Shown piece after piece: positions 17,513 to 27,376 of a stretch of DNA of 64,000 nucleotides. Below the pieces are notes generated by a model. The model saw only the letters and a list, made by a program, of their open reading frames with translations, did no database searches and was not told the origin of the DNA. Source of the stretch: Saccharopolyspora soli (GTDB taxonomy: Bacteria; Actinomycetota; Actinomycetes; Mycobacteriales; Pseudonocardiaceae); the NCBI RefSeq assembly GCF_022678645.1, contig NZ_JALBWV010000003.1, positions 124,001-188,000 on the forward strand. Reading direction: 5' to 3'. The position numbers and the translations under genes are program-made. Positions within the stretch are counted from its first letter, which is position 1, and each line of letters starts with the position of its first letter.

Positions 17513-17839
17513 TCACTCGTGGTCCTCGATGGCTTGCGCGGCGACCTTCGCGCTCCTGCCGAGATCTTCGGCAGCGGCGGCGGCCTGGTCGAGTGCGATC
17601 TGCACCTCCGACGGCTCGGCCACGTCCGGTGACGCGTAGGCGCTGGCCAGGATGTCCAGTTGCCGGGCGAGTCGAGCGCCAGCAGCGGTGACGATCAGCA
17701 ACGCCTCCCGTGCCGCGCTGATTTCGGCAGGCGAAATCGACAGGCTGCGTGCGCTGCTCTCCAGCTTCCGCCCCGCCCGCGCGATCGCCTCGGCACTCGC
17801 GTTGACGTCCTGCCAGCGCGAGGGCGTTCCGCTTTCCAT
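17513..17839 (-). CDS. Hypothetical alpha-helical protein, 108 aa
   Basis: The protein is alanine-rich and predicted almost entirely helical. It has no membrane segment, no cysteine and no recognised domain. ATG 17839 starts it, and it converges with the protease gene, the stops lying about 20 bases apart. Function unknown. Confidence 0.6.
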   Translation of the reverse strand: MESGTPSRWQDVNASAEAIARAGRKLESSARSLSISPAEISAAREALLIVTAAGARLARQLDILASAYASPDVAEPSEVQIALDQAAAAAEDLGRSAKVAAQAIEDHE

Positions 17840-17904
17840 CTAGTCGCCCCCCACAAGCGCCGGGCTTCGGCGCTCTCCGCAGTTTCCGCCCCGACCGGCC
17901 GTAT

Positions 17905-17929
17905 GTGAAACCCGGACCGCGGGTTTCAC
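17905..17929. terminator. Hairpin terminator downstream of the Rho-N-like gene
   Basis: GTGAAACCCG at 17905-17914 pairs perfectly with CGGGTTTCAC at 17920-17929 around GACCG. It lies downstream of the minus-strand gene ending at 17992. Confidence 0.65.
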
Positions 17930-17991
17930 CCGCCGAACGGGCGCACTGCGTTCGTTGGCTACCCAGAACGAGGACGCGGTATTCGTCGCGG

Positions 17992-18327
17992 TCAGATCCG
18001 CTTCAGGACGCGCTCCAGTTCTGCTTTCGTCATCTTCGAGCGGCCCTTGATGTCGGCGCGCTGCGCATCCGCGTAGAGCTGGCGCTTGGTGCGACCGCCA
18101 GAGCCCGACCGCCTGCCGGAGCGCAGTCCGCCGCGGCGCTGCGGTGGGATGTCCTGGGTGGCAGTGCGGCTGCGCTGCCGTGATTCACCGCGCTGTGCGC
18201 GGTTCTTGTTGACCGTCCGAGCGGCGATCTCCGCGGCGCGCTCCAAGCTGCTACCGTGCTCCAACGCCTGGTTCTTGATGTGCTCGTACTGCCGTTCCTC
18301 CTGCTCCGTCCAGCTCTGCTGCGGCAC
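17992..18327 (-). CDS. Small basic protein with C-terminal Rho-N/SAP-like motif
   Basis: The 111-residue basic protein starts PQQSWTEQEERQYEHIK, followed by AAEIAARTVNKNRAQRGE. It ends RTKRQLYADAQRADIKGR, then SKMTKAELERVL, a helix-extended-loop-helix motif like those in Rho N-termini and SAP domains. GTG 18327 is chosen because GAGGTGATC, an extended match to the 16S 3' end, lies just before it; GTG 18336 is the alternative. Homologues are often called plasmid-stabilisation or Rho-N-domain proteins. The C-terminus shares DIKGRSKM with the tail of Ku (29741-30703) in this window, which hints at nucleic-acid or nucleoid binding. Confidence 0.7.
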   Translation of the reverse strand: MPQQSWTEQEERQYEHIKNQALEHGSSLERAAEIAARTVNKNRAQRGESRQRSRTATQDIPPQRRGGLRSGRRSGSGGRTKRQLYADAQRADIKGRSKMTKAELERVLKRI

Positions 18328-18392
18328 CTCGATCACCTCGCTCCCTGGACATGAGGCCACGACGTGCACCGCGTACCCGATGCGCATGGCTG

Positions 18393-19355
18393 TCACACGT
18401 GGGTGCGGAGGCGGGCGGCGATCACCGCGCCGACCGCTGCGATCGCGACGCCCAGGCGGCGCGAGCTGGGAACCGCGAGCCGCTGCCGGAACACGTCGTA
18501 GCCAGACTCGACGATGCGGTCCAAGATCTCGCCGTACAGCGTGAACGCGGTGGCCACGCACGGGCGCGACCAGGGAGCGAGCAGCGCGATGCCGGGCTGC
18601 GCGGCCCGGTAGCTCGCGCGGGTGCGCGCGACCTGGTCGGCCAGCGCTTGGCGCACCCGGCGGTCCGGGCGGCCGGTGCGCCTGCACCAGATCAGCCGGT
18701 CCCGGTCGACGCCGAACACGGCCAACTCCTCCATCGGCAGGTAGACCCGGCCGCGATCGAGGTCTTCGCCGACATCGCGCAGGAAGTTCGTCAACTGGAA
18801 CGCGCCGCCCAGGGCCGCTGCGTAGGGCTCGGCCTCGGCGGTCGGGCACACCGTGCCGAGCACCGGGAGCAGTTGGAGTCCGATCACGGCCGCCGATCCG
18901 TGGATATAGGCATCCAGTGCCGCGCGGGTCGGGTAGTCGTGGACGGTCAGGTCCATTCGCATCGAGGCCATGAAATCGGTGAACAACGCGGGATCGATGC
19001 GGTGCCGCGCGACCGTGTCGACGAGGGCGGCCAGGATCGGGTGATCGCTGTGCCCGGCGCGCAGGCCCGCGCGGAGCTTGCGGTCCAGTTGGTCCACCGC
19101 CTGCTGCCGGTCCCGCACCGTGCACTGCTGGTCGGTGTCGTCGACGATGTCGTCGACCCAGCGTGCGAAGCCGTACAGGGCGTGCACCGAAGGCCGCTGC
19201 GCCGCGGTCAGCAGGCGGGTCGCCAGGAAGTAGGTGCGCCCGTGCGCGGCGTTCAGCGCTCGGCACCGCTGGTATGCGGCGCGCAGGTGCGGCTGGACGC
19301 CCGCGGCGTCGAGCTCGCGGCGCGACGTCGCCTGCGACCTGGGGCCCGTGTGCAT
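18393..19355 (-). CDS. Phytoene/squalene synthase family protein
   Basis: The 320-residue trans-prenyl head-to-head synthase has both Asp-rich motifs: DDIVDD near residue 67 and [18 protein letters not shown] near 190. It condenses two prenyl diphosphates, with phytoene from geranylgeranyl diphosphate most likely. No crtE, crtI or hopanoid genes surround it, so it is a solitary copy; the partners must be elsewhere. Start ATG 19355 has only a weak ribosome site. The upstream gene at 19450 may be co-transcribed. Confidence 0.85.
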   Translation of the reverse strand: MHTGPRSQATSRRELDAAGVQPHLRAAYQRCRALNAAHGRTYFLATRLLTAAQRPSVHALYGFARWVDDIVDDTDQQCTVRDRQQAVDQLDRKLRAGLRAGHSDHPILAALVDTVARHRIDPALFTDFMASMRMDLTVHDYPTRAALDAYIHGSAAVIGLQLLPVLGTVCPTAEAEPYAAALGGAFQLTNFLRDVGEDLDRGRVYLPMEELAVFGVDRDRLIWCRRTGRPDRRVRQALADQVARTRASYRAAQPGIALLAPWSRPCVATAFTLYGEILDRIVESGYDVFRQRLAVPSSRRLGVAIAAVGAVIAARLRTHV

Positions 19356-19449
19356 ACCAGGAATCTCAGCACACGGAGTGCGCGAGCGTGCGCACGGTAG
19401 TGGCCCGCGGTGAACCCGGTCACTGCCTGCGGAGTCCTATTAGGACGGT

Positions 19450-20079
19450 TCAGCTCAGGCCGCTCTCGGTGAGGGCCTCGTCGAGGCCGTCCAGCAACAC
19501 GACGCCGAGGGTGTTGGCCACCGAGCCGGTGGCCAGTTCGCTGCGCAGGCGGTAGGCGAGCAGGCGCACCCGCCGCCGGTCCGGGCGGTCCTGCCGGGCC
19601 GCTTCGCACAGCCGCCGGGCGGTCAGTTCGATCTCGACGGTGTCGCCGTAGCGGGCGTGCACCGTGGGCAGCGCGAGCAGCACCACTTTCGCCACGCGCG
19701 TCAACCCGCTCAAATCCAGCACCTCAGCCGGTCCGGGCTGGGCGGGCACCACCGGTTCCGGTGGCTGCTCGTCGAGCACCGCGACCGCTTGCGCACGCGA
19801 CCAGGAGCCGAGGTCGCCGTCGTGTCGGCCAGCGCAGATCAAGCCGGACCCGGTCAGCCCGGCGCGGGCGGGCGTGCCCTGCTGGCCGATGCCGCTGGTG
19901 GCGATCAGTTCGTGCTCGCGCAGCGTCTGCAGCACGCTGGCGAGTTCGGCCCACGAGGGCTGCAGCGCGGTGGCCTCGACCGCTGGGCTGTCGAAGAAGT
20001 CCGCCACCTCCGGGCGGAAGCGGTTGTCCTCGTAGAGGTACCGGAGAAAGGCGCGAGCTATCGACTCAAGCCTTGGCAC
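19450..20079 (-). CDS. Conserved hypothetical protein, 209 aa
   Basis: No known domain is recognised. Residues 40-75 (WAELASVLQTLREHELIATS then TPARAGLTGSGLICAGRH) could form a winged-helix-like unit. The C-terminal half is helical with RRLCEAARQDRPDRRRVR. GTG 20079 follows GGAGG at 5 bases, so translation is credible. It precedes the phytoene synthase by about 95 bases on the same strand. Confidence 0.6.
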   Translation of the reverse strand: MPRLESIARAFLRYLYEDNRFRPEVADFFDSPAVEATALQPSWAELASVLQTLREHELIATSGIGQQGTPARAGLTGSGLICAGRHDGDLGSWSRAQAVAVLDEQPPEPVVPAQPGPAEVLDLSGLTRVAKVVLLALPTVHARYGDTVEIELTARRLCEAARQDRPDRRRVRLLAYRLRSELATGSVANTLGVVLLDGLDEALTESGLS

Positions 20080-20553
20080 AGTCGCCTCCAGAATGCTCGT
20101 CCACGGTTCAGGGCGAGAGGGAGGGCGGACCTTGGATTCTGCTGAAGACCGCAGAACTAACCGGCGCGACGGCCGGTGCCTGATGTGCTACCGCTGTCCC
20201 CAGTTCAGCGGATCCGCCTTGCGGCCGCCGGGTCCCGGGCGGCCACATCGCAGCAGCGTAAGCGCAGTGCTGGTGAGATCGCAGGGGTCTTTTGTCACCC
20301 ACAAGCTGAGGATTTCTCAGTTGTGGCGGAACAGTCCACTGTGCTCAGGCGCAAGGGTCCGGCTCGCTGTGCGCCACGCCACGCGGGCGGTGGCTGACGG
20401 GACCGTCGGCCGCGACCCACATCCCTGGTCGCCGGCCGACGGTCTGCCGCACGTGGAACCCCCGCTGTTTTCCGCGCGCGTCGCGGGCGCTCCAGAACAC
20501 CCGCCTCAACCGAGACCTGGATGGGCGGTGGATATGACGGAAGATCCGGAGAA
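20080..20553. other. 474-bp region without a recognisable gene
   Basis: Open frames here show no family match and no good ribosome sites. A small hairpin CTGAG-GATTT-CTCAG lies at 20306-20320, followed by GTGGCGGAAC near 20323, which resembles the repeat flank at 5226 and 14696. It may hold degraded mobile or repeat sequence. Confidence 0.5.
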
Positions 20554-21177
20554 TCAACCGGTCTGATTGCCGCGGGTGGTGCGCAGTCCGTCGAAAGCGA
20601 TCTTGGTCACCGCGTCGGCGATCTCCGCGGCCCGCAAGCCGCGGCTCGGCTTGTACCACTCGATGATCGAGTTGACCATGCCGAACAGCAGCCTGCTGGT
20701 CAGCGCCGGATCGACGTCCGGCCGGATGCTGCCTTCCCCTTCGGCCTGCTTGACCAGTTCGCTGACCACCTGGTCGAACTCGCGCCGCCGGGCCAGCGCC
20801 TGCCGCTCGACCTTGGTGTTGCCCCGCACCCGCAGCAACAGCGTGACGAACGGCAATTCGGCCACCAGCACTTCGATGCTGCGCCGGACCACGTGTTCGA
20901 GCCGGTCGATGGCCCGGCCGGTGGTCGACGCCTCTTCCTCGGTGACGGCGAACAGCGCGTCCAGCGCGCGGTTGACGCTCAACCGCAGCAGTTCGTCCTT
21001 GCTGGCGACGTGGTAGTAGATCGCCGACTTGGTGATGCCCAGCCGCTGGGCGAGGTCCTCCATGCTGGTGCCCTCGTAGCCGCGCTCGTTGAACACCCGG
21101 ACGGTGACGTCCAGCAGTCGGCCGAGGTCGTACCCCGGCCGACCTCGGCGGTTCGAGCGTCCAACGTTCGCAGCCAT
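20554..21177 (-). CDS. TetR-family regulator of the paa genes
   Basis: The 207-residue protein has a TetR helix-turn-helix: VTVRVFNERGYEGTSMEDLA, GITKSAIYYHVASKDELL (residues 25-65). The C-terminal domain includes LLFGMVNSIIEWYKP, a common TetR segment. It starts 13 bases downstream of paaK and so is the third gene of paaI-paaK-tetR. By position it should be the phenylacetyl-CoA-responsive repressor PaaR; the half-site at 23111 in front of paaZ resembles known PaaR half-sites. Confidence 0.85.
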   Translation of the reverse strand: MAANVGRSNRRGRPGYDLGRLLDVTVRVFNERGYEGTSMEDLAQRLGITKSAIYYHVASKDELLRLSVNRALDALFAVTEEEASTTGRAIDRLEHVVRRSIEVLVAELPFVTLLLRVRGNTKVERQALARRREFDQVVSELVKQAEGEGSIRPDVDPALTSRLLFGMVNSIIEWYKPSRGLRAAEIADAVTKIAFDGLRTTRGNQTG

Positions 21178-21190
21178 GGCCTGCAGTATT

Positions 21191-22531
21191 TCAGCCGTGC
21201 GGGCTGGGATCGCGTTGGTCGTCGATTCGGCGCAGCTTGCCGACGGAGCGTTCCAGGGTGTCCGGGTCCAGCACGCTCACCTCCGCGCTGATGCCGACGC
21301 CTTCCTTGATCGCGCGCACCAGTTCGGCTTCGGCCGGGTCGCGGCGGTCGCTGGGGCAGTCGGTGCGGGCCTCCACTCGCACGGTCATCTCGTCCAACCG
21401 GCCGTTCCTGGTGAGCAGTAGTTGGAAGTGCGGCGACAGCCCTTCGGTGCGCAGCACCAGCTCCTCGATCTGGGTGGGGTAGACGTTGACGCCGCGCAGG
21501 ATGATCATGTCGTCGGTGCGCCCGGTGATCCTGGTCATCCGCCGCATCGGCCGGGCGGTACCGGGCAGCAGCCGGGTCAGGTCTCGGGTGCGGTAGCGGA
21601 TGACCGGCATCGCCTGCTTGGTCAGCGAGGTCAACACCAGCTCGCCTTCGACGCCGTCGGGCAGCACCTCCCCGGTGCCCGGCTCGATCACCTCGGGGTA
21701 GAAGTGGTCCTCCCAGATGTGCAGTCCGTCCTTGGTCTCCGCGCACTCGTTGGCCACTCCGGGACCCATCACCTCGGACAGGCCGTAGATGTCGACCGCG
21801 TCGATGTCCAACCGCTGCTCGATCTCCTGGCGCATCTGCTCGGTCCACGGTTCGGCGCCGAGGATGCCGATGCGCAGCGAGGTGGTGCGCGGGTCGACGC
21901 CCTGGCGTTCGAACTCGTCGATCAGGGTGAGCAGGTAGGACGGGGTGACCATGATGATCTCGGGGCGGAAGTCCTGGATGATCTGCACCTGCCGGGCGGT
22001 CATGCCGCCGGAGGCGGGGATGACGGTGCAGCCCAGCCGCTCGGCCCCGTAGTGCGCGCCGAGCCCGCCGGTGAACAGCCCGTAGCCGTAGGAGACGTGC
22101 ACCTTGTGGCCCGGCCGCCCGCCCGCGGCGCGGATGGAACGCGCCATCAGGTCGGCCCAGGCGTCCAGGTCCCGCTCGGTGTAGCCGACCACGGTCGGCT
22201 TGCCGGTGGTGCCGCTGGAGGCGTGCAGGCGGCGAACCTGCTCCATCGGCACCGCGAACGTGCCGAACGGGTAGTTCTCCCGGAGGTCCTGCTTGGTGGT
22301 GTGCGGGAACTTCGCCAGGTCGGCCAGGCTCCGGCAGTCCTCGGGTCGCACACCCGCCGCATCGAACTTGTGGCGGTACAGCGGCACGTGGTCGTAGGCG
22401 TGGTGCAGGGTCCACCGCAGGCGTTCCAGTTGCACGGCGGCGAGCTCGTCGGCGGAGTACCGCTCGGCGGGGTCGAGTTCGGCCGGATCCGGCGCCGCTG
22501 CGAGCCGACGCGGCGAGGTCACCCCTGTCAT
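21191..22531 (-). CDS. paaK: Phenylacetate-CoA ligase
   Basis: The 446-residue AMP-forming ligase activates phenylacetate to phenylacetyl-CoA. The P-loop HASSGTTGKPT, the YGLSEVMGPGVA adenylation segment, GRTDDMIILRGVNVYPTQIE and the C-terminal KLRRIDD are typical of PaaK. The ATG overlaps the paaI stop in ATGA, indicating translational coupling. It feeds the PaaABCE epoxidase encoded on the other strand. Confidence 0.95.
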   Translation of the reverse strand: MTGVTSPRRLAAAPDPAELDPAERYSADELAAVQLERLRWTLHHAYDHVPLYRHKFDAAGVRPEDCRSLADLAKFPHTTKQDLRENYPFGTFAVPMEQVRRLHASSGTTGKPTVVGYTERDLDAWADLMARSIRAAGGRPGHKVHVSYGYGLFTGGLGAHYGAERLGCTVIPASGGMTARQVQIIQDFRPEIIMVTPSYLLTLIDEFERQGVDPRTTSLRIGILGAEPWTEQMRQEIEQRLDIDAVDIYGLSEVMGPGVANECAETKDGLHIWEDHFYPEVIEPGTGEVLPDGVEGELVLTSLTKQAMPVIRYRTRDLTRLLPGTARPMRRMTRITGRTDDMIILRGVNVYPTQIEELVLRTEGLSPHFQLLLTRNGRLDEMTVRVEARTDCPSDRRDPAEAELVRAIKEGVGISAEVSVLDPDTLERSVGKLRRIDDQRDPSPHG

Positions 22532-22953
22532 GGTTTGGCTCCCTCGGTGTTGAGCGATCGGCTGTGGCCCCGGAACTCGGCGATCAATTGGTCGCCGCAG
22601 TGCACCGAGACGTCGTAGATCCCGCTGCGGCCGAACTGGGACCGCTGCTCGGCGCGCGCGATGAGCAGGTCGCCGCGCCGGGCGGGGCGGATGAAGGTGA
22701 TGTCCGCGCGGGCCGCGACGGTCGTCGGGCCGTGGCTGTTGCAGGCGCAGGCGAAGGCCGTGTCGGCCAGCAGGAAGAGGTAGCCGCCGTGGGCGATCCC
22801 GTGACCGTTGACCATCGCCTCGGTGATCCGCATCCGGGCGCTGGCGTGCCCGCTGCCGGTCTCGACGAGCTCGATGCCCAGTGCCTGGGAAGCGCGGTCG
22901 TCGTCGAACATGGCCTGGGCCGGGTTGCGCGTCGTCGCGCCGGGCTCCTGCAC
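22528..22953 (-). CDS. paaI: PaaI hotdog thioesterase
   Basis: The 141-residue hotdog-fold thioesterase has VNGHGIAHGGYLFLLADTAFA, the catalytic helix region, and SQFGRSGIYDVSV. It releases CoA from stalled phenylacetyl-CoA intermediates. GTG 22953 is preferred because GAGGCGG lies 8 bases upstream; the frame extends further into the promoter region. It is first in paaI-paaK-tetR and divergent from paaZ. Confidence 0.9.
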   Translation of the reverse strand: MQEPGATTRNPAQAMFDDDRASQALGIELVETGSGHASARMRITEAMVNGHGIAHGGYLFLLADTAFACACNSHGPTTVAARADITFIRPARRGDLLIARAEQRSQFGRSGIYDVSVHCGDQLIAEFRGHSRSLNTEGAKP

Positions 22954-22991
22954 TTGGTCCACCGCCTCGAAACTGAACGAGTAGTCGGTAA

Positions 22992-23019
22992 TCAATACCG
23001 CGCCGCCGGGTGCTGTCAA
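22992..23019 (-). promoter_or_regulatory. Candidate promoter of paaI-paaK-tetR
   Basis: Reading on the minus strand, TTGACA (23019-23014) is followed after 16 bases by TATTGA (22997-22992). The -35 is perfect; the -10 is weak. The position suits a 30-base leader before paaI. Confidence 0.35.
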
Positions 23020-23110
23020 GGGTCTCCAGCAGGGCGTTCGAACTGGCTCGGTACAGCCGAATTTTGCCGCATCGGGTGGTGTTCGGAACTCCTCGCGAGT
23101 GCTACATTTT

Positions 23111-23124
23111 CGAACGAATGGTCA
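23111..23124 (+). promoter_or_regulatory. Candidate PaaR operator half-site before paaZ
   Basis: CGAACGAATGGTCA contains the half-site CGAACG, which fits the CNAACG half of the operator described for PaaR of Thermus. The second half is degenerate. It lies 34 bases before the paaZ start in the divergent promoter region. Confidence 0.35.
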
Positions 23125-23157
23125 GTTAAAGAATCCGGTCGGAGGAGGTCGGGTTGG

Positions 23158-25200
23158 ATGGTGGCCCTGCGGAGCTACGTCAACGGTGACTGGCACGCGC
23201 CATCGGACGACGGGGTCCCGCTGCACGATGCGGTGACCGGTGCGGAGGTCGCGCGGATTTCCTCGGCCGGGATCGACATGGCTGCGGTGCTGGCGCACGG
23301 GCGCGACCGGGGCGGCCCCGCGTTGGCGGAGCTGACCTTCCACCAGCGGGCCGCGCTGTTGAAGAGCCTCGCGTCGTACCTGCGGGAGCACCGCGGGGAG
23401 CTGTACGCGCTGTCCGCGCGGACCGGCGCGACGCTCGCCGATTCCAAGTTCGACATCGACGGCGGCATCGGAGTGCTGTTCGGCTACTCCAGCAAGGGAC
23501 GGCGGGAGCTGCCCGACGGCACCGTGTACATCGACGGTGGGGTCGAGCCGTTGAGCAAGGGCGGCACGTTCGTCGGCCAGCACGTCTGCACGCCGCTGCA
23601 GGGCGTCGCGGTGCAGATCAACGCGTTCAACTTCCCGGTCTGGGGGCCGCTGGAGAAGTTCGCGCCCGCTTTCCTGGCCGGGGTGCCCAGCCTGATCAAA
23701 CCGGCCAGCCAGACCGCGTACCTCACACACCGGTTGGTCGAGCTGGTGGTTTCCTCCGGCTTGCTGCCGCCGGGCTCGCTCCAGCTGATCTGCGGTGGCG
23801 TGGGTGATCTGTTCGAGCACCTGACCGACCAGGACCTGGTGTCGTTCACCGGCTCGGCGTCCACCGGCCAGCGGCTGCGCAACCACCCCGTGGTGGCGGC
23901 GAATTCGGTCCGGTTCAACGCCGAGGCCGATTCGCTGAACTGCTCGATCCTGGGGCCGGATGCCGCGCCGGGCACCGACGAGTTCGACCTGTTCGTCAAG
24001 CAGTTGGTCACCGAGATGACGGTCAAGGCCGGGCAGAAGTGCACCGCGATCCGGCGCGCGCTGGTACCGGCGAACCGGATCGACGACGTGGTCGCGGCGA
24101 CCGGGGCGCGGCTGGCCGAGGTGGTCGTCGGCAACCCGGCTTCGGCGGAGGTGCGGATGGGTGCGCTGGCCAGCGTGGAGCAGCGCGAAGAGGTCCGACG
24201 GTCGCTGAAAGCGCTGCTGGAGGCCGGGCGGCTGGTGCACGGCGATCCCGACCGGGTCGAGGTCGTCGACGCCGATCCGGAGCGCGGAGCCTTCCTGTCG
24301 CCGCTGCTGGTGCGCTGCGACGACCCGGACCAGCCGCAGCCGCACGAGGTCGAGGCATTCGGTCCGGTCAGCACCGTGCTGCCGTACGAAACCACGGCAC
24401 AGGCCGTCGAGTTGGCGCGACGTGGCAAGGGCAGCTTGGTCGGTTCCGTGGTGACCGCAGACGCGACGTTCGCGCGCGAGGTGGTGCTGGGCGCGGCGTC
24501 GCGGCACGGCCGGATGCTGGTGCTCAACGGGGACAACGCGGCGGAGAACACCGGGCACGGCTCGCCGTTGCCCGCGCTGGTCCACGGTGGACCGGGACGA
24601 GCCGGTGGCGGCGAGGAGATGGGTGGCGTGCGCGGGGTGCTGCACCACATGCAGCGGACCGCGGTGCAGGCCGACCCCGCGACGCTGACCGCGATCACCG
24701 GCCAGTGGGTGGCCGGAACTCCGCGCAACATCACCGAAGCGCACCCGTTCCGCAAGTACCTGGACGAACTGCGCGTGGGCGACACGGTCGTCGCCGGGCC
24801 CCGCACGGTGACGTTGGCGGACGTCGAGCACTTCGGCGAGTTCACCGGCGACACCTTCTACGCGCACACCGACGAGGAAGCGGCGAAGGCGAACCCGTTC
24901 TTCGACGGCCGCGTCGCGCACGGCTACCTGGTGGTGTCGTTCGCCGCCGGGCTGTTCGTCGATCCGGATCCGGGCCCGGTGCTGGCCAACTACGGGTTGG
25001 AGAACCTCCGGTTCCTCACCCCCACCTATCCCGGCGACGAGATCACCGTGACGATGACCGCGAAGCAGATCACGCCGCGGGTGGGCGCCGAGCACGGTGA
25101 GGTGCGCTGGGACGTCGACGTGACCAACCAGGACGGCGCCTCGGTGGCCAAGTACGACGTGCTCACGCTGGTGGCCAAGCGGCTGGAGACGCGGGGGTGA
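23158..25200 (+). CDS. paaZ: PaaZ bifunctional oxepin-CoA hydrolase/aldehyde dehydrogenase
   Basis: The 680-residue fusion opens oxepin-CoA (C-terminal MaoC domain, about 530-680) and oxidises the resulting aldehyde (N-terminal ALDH domain, 1-520). Catalytic Glu256 (FNAEADSLN) and Cys295 (GQKCTA) fall at the same numbers as in E. coli PaaZ. The hydratase pair is Asp565 and His570 in [16 protein letters not shown] 23158 follows GGAGGAGGT by 8 bases. It heads the paaZABCDE operon; paaA begins at its stop codon. Confidence 0.95.
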   Translation: MVALRSYVNGDWHAPSDDGVPLHDAVTGAEVARISSAGIDMAAVLAHGRDRGGPALAELTFHQRAALLKSLASYLREHRGELYALSARTGATLADSKFDIDGGIGVLFGYSSKGRRELPDGTVYIDGGVEPLSKGGTFVGQHVCTPLQGVAVQINAFNFPVWGPLEKFAPAFLAGVPSLIKPASQTAYLTHRLVELVVSSGLLPPGSLQLICGGVGDLFEHLTDQDLVSFTGSASTGQRLRNHPVVAANSVRFNAEADSLNCSILGPDAAPGTDEFDLFVKQLVTEMTVKAGQKCTAIRRALVPANRIDDVVAATGARLAEVVVGNPASAEVRMGALASVEQREEVRRSLKALLEAGRLVHGDPDRVEVVDADPERGAFLSPLLVRCDDPDQPQPHEVEAFGPVSTVLPYETTAQAVELARRGKGSLVGSVVTADATFAREVVLGAASRHGRMLVLNGDNAAENTGHGSPLPALVHGGPGRAGGGEEMGGVRGVLHHMQRTAVQADPATLTAITGQWVAGTPRNITEAHPFRKYLDELRVGDTVVAGPRTVTLADVEHFGEFTGDTFYAHTDEEAAKANPFFDGRVAHGYLVVSFAAGLFVDPDPGPVLANYGLENLRFLTPTYPGDEITVTMTAKQITPRVGAEHGEVRWDVDVTNQDGASVAKYDVLTLVAKRLETRG

Positions 25201-25202
25201 CG

Positions 25203-26168
25203 ATGACGACCACGGCTGGCCGGTTGGACGACGCCGAGTTGCAGCGGCACTTCGACGACCGGATCACCCACGACCAGCGCATCGAACCGCGGGACTGGAT
25301 GCCCGAGGGCTACCGCCGGACGCTGGTCCGGCAGATCGCCCAGCACGCGCACTCCGAGATCATCGGCATGCAGCCGGAGGGCAACTGGCTGGGCCGGGCC
25401 CCGAGCCTGCGGCGCAAGGCGATCCTGCTGGCCAAGGTGCAGGACGAGGCCGGGCATGGGCTCTACCTGTACTCGGCGGCCGAAACGCTCGGCGCGGACC
25501 GCGCCGAGTTGACCGACAAGCTCATCACCCGGCAGCAGAAGTACTCGTCGATCTTCAACTACCCGACGCTGACCTTCGCCGACATCGGCGTCATCGGATG
25601 GTTGGTGGACGGGGCGGCGATCTGCAACCAGGTGCCGTTGTGCCGCAGTTCGTTCGGGCCCTACGCGCGGGCCATGGTGCGGATCTGCAAGGAGGAGTCG
25701 TTCCACCAGCGGCAGGGCTACGAGCTGCTGATGACGATGGTGCGCGGGACCGCCGAACAGCGGGAAATGGTGCAGGACGCGACGAACCGCTGGTGGTGGC
25801 CGTCGCTGATGATGTTCGGCCCGCCGGATGGCGATTCGCCCAACACCCAGCAGTCCATGGCGTGGCGGATCAAGCGGCACACCAACGACGAGCTGCGGCA
25901 GCGGTTCGTCGACATGACCGTGCCGCAGGCCGAAGCGCTCGGTGTCACGCTGCCCGACCCGGCGCTGCGCTGGAACCAGGAGCGCGAGCACTACGACTTC
26001 GGCGAGCCCGACTGGTCGGAGCTGAAGCGGGTCATCTCCGGCGACGGGCCGTGCAACGCCGAGCGGTTGGCCCGTCGGCGCGCCGCGCACGAGGAGGGCC
26101 AGTGGGTGCGCGACGCGGCCGCTGCCCACGCCGCCAAGCGGGCCGCACGCGAGGAGGTCATGCGATGA
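25203..26168 (+). CDS. paaA: Phenylacetyl-CoA 1,2-epoxidase catalytic subunit PaaA
   Basis: The 321-residue diiron subunit epoxidises the phenylacetyl-CoA ring. Ligand motifs [13 protein letters not shown] and [17 protein letters not shown] are both visible, each giving ExxH. ATG 25203 or the overlapping GTG 25197 may be the start; GCGGGGG lies close to the ATG. It overlaps paaB by four bases. Works with PaaC as scaffold and PaaB, with electrons from PaaE. Confidence 0.95.
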   Translation: MTTTAGRLDDAELQRHFDDRITHDQRIEPRDWMPEGYRRTLVRQIAQHAHSEIIGMQPEGNWLGRAPSLRRKAILLAKVQDEAGHGLYLYSAAETLGADRAELTDKLITRQQKYSSIFNYPTLTFADIGVIGWLVDGAAICNQVPLCRSSFGPYARAMVRICKEESFHQRQGYELLMTMVRGTAEQREMVQDATNRWWWPSLMMFGPPDGDSPNTQQSMAWRIKRHTNDELRQRFVDMTVPQAEALGVTLPDPALRWNQEREHYDFGEPDWSELKRVISGDGPCNAERLARRRAAHEEGQWVRDAAAAHAAKRAAREEVMR

Positions 26169-26476
26169 GTTCGGACAACGGTGCGGGCGCACCGCGGTCC
26201 TCGTGGCCGCTGTTCGAGGTTTTCATCCGCGGCAAGCGGGGATTGAACCACGTGCACGTGGGCTCGCTGCACGCGGCCGACGAGCGGATGGCGCTGCACA
26301 ACGCGCGCAACCTCTACACCCGGCGCAACGAGGGCGTGAGCATCTGGGTGGTGCGGGCGGACGCGATCACCGCGTCCAGCCCGGACGAGAAGGACCCGTT
26401 CTTCGCACCCAGCGGCGACAAGGTGTACCGGCATCCGACGTTCTACCGCATTCCCAACGACGTTCCGCACATGTGA
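26165..26476 (+). CDS. paaB: Phenylacetyl-CoA epoxidase subunit PaaB
   Basis: The 103-residue subunit reads [20 protein letters not shown], then [20 protein letters not shown], the family signature. PaaB is thought to bridge PaaAC units in the complex. ATGA overlap with paaA shows coupling; the family length is about 95 to 105. Confidence 0.95.
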   Translation: MSSDNGAGAPRSSWPLFEVFIRGKRGLNHVHVGSLHAADERMALHNARNLYTRRNEGVSIWVVRADAITASSPDEKDPFFAPSGDKVYRHPTFYRIPNDVPHM

Positions 26477-26485
26477 GGTCGGCTG

Positions 26486-27376
26486 ATGTCGTTCGACAAC
26501 GCCTACGAGGCGCTGAGCGCCGCCGAACCCGACAGCGAGTCCCGCTGGGCTTTCGGCACCGGCTTCGACGATCCGATGTCCGGTGTGGACACCGCGCTGC
26601 CGGACGGTGTGGACGGTGCCGAACTCGGCCGGTACTGCCTGATGTTGGGCGATGACGCCCTGATCGCTTCGCAGCGGCTGACCGAATGGGTCACCCGCGC
26701 GCCGGAATTGGAGGACGAACTGGCGTTGGCCAACATCGCGCTGGACCTGCTGGGCCAGGCCCGGCTGCTGCTGGCCCGCGCCGGGCAGGCCGATGGCAGT
26801 GGGCGGACCGAGGACGAGCTGGCGTACTTCCGCGACGACCGGGAGTTCCGCAACGTGCGGCTGGTCGAGCTGCCCAACGGCGACTTCGCGCACACCATCG
26901 CCCGGCTGCTGGTGTTGTCGACCTGGCGGCTCGCGTTGTTCGGCCGGTTGACCGAGTCGCGCGATCCGGTGCTGGCGGCGATCGCGGCCAAGGGCGTCAA
27001 GGAGCTGACCTACCACCGCGACTACGCAGCGCAGTGGACGGTTCGGCTCGGCGATGGCACCGAGGTCTCGCACGCGCGCATGCAGCGCGGACTCGACGAG
27101 GTGTGGCCGCTGGTCGACGAGCTCTTCGCGACGAACGAGACCGACCGGCAGGTGCTCGCAGCCGGTGTCGGCGCGGATCCGGCGCAGTTGCGGGCGGAGT
27201 TCGACGAGGTGCTGGACCAGGTCGTCGAAGCCGCGACGCTGCGGCGGCCCGAGGTGTCGGCGCTGGCCGGGGTCGCCGGGCGGACCGGCCGGGACGGCAT
27301 CCACACCGAGCACTTCGGCTACTTGCTCGCCGAGTTGCAGAGCTTGGCGCGGGCACATCCGGAGGCGACATGGTGA
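26486..27376 (+). CDS. paaC: Phenylacetyl-CoA epoxidase structural subunit PaaC
   Basis: The 296-residue ferritin-like partner of PaaA has helices such as ANIALDLLGQARLLLARAGQ and KELTYHRDYAAQWTVRLGDG. Metal ligands are incomplete, as expected of the structural subunit. It starts 9 bases after paaB and overlaps paaD. Helices cover the whole length and there is no membrane segment. Confidence 0.95.
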   Translation: MSFDNAYEALSAAEPDSESRWAFGTGFDDPMSGVDTALPDGVDGAELGRYCLMLGDDALIASQRLTEWVTRAPELEDELALANIALDLLGQARLLLARAGQADGSGRTEDELAYFRDDREFRNVRLVELPNGDFAHTIARLLVLSTWRLALFGRLTESRDPVLAAIAAKGVKELTYHRDYAAQWTVRLGDGTEVSHARMQRGLDEVWPLVDELFATNETDRQVLAAGVGADPAQLRAEFDEVLDQVVEAATLRRPEVSALAGVAGRTGRDGIHTEHFGYLLAELQSLARAHPEATW

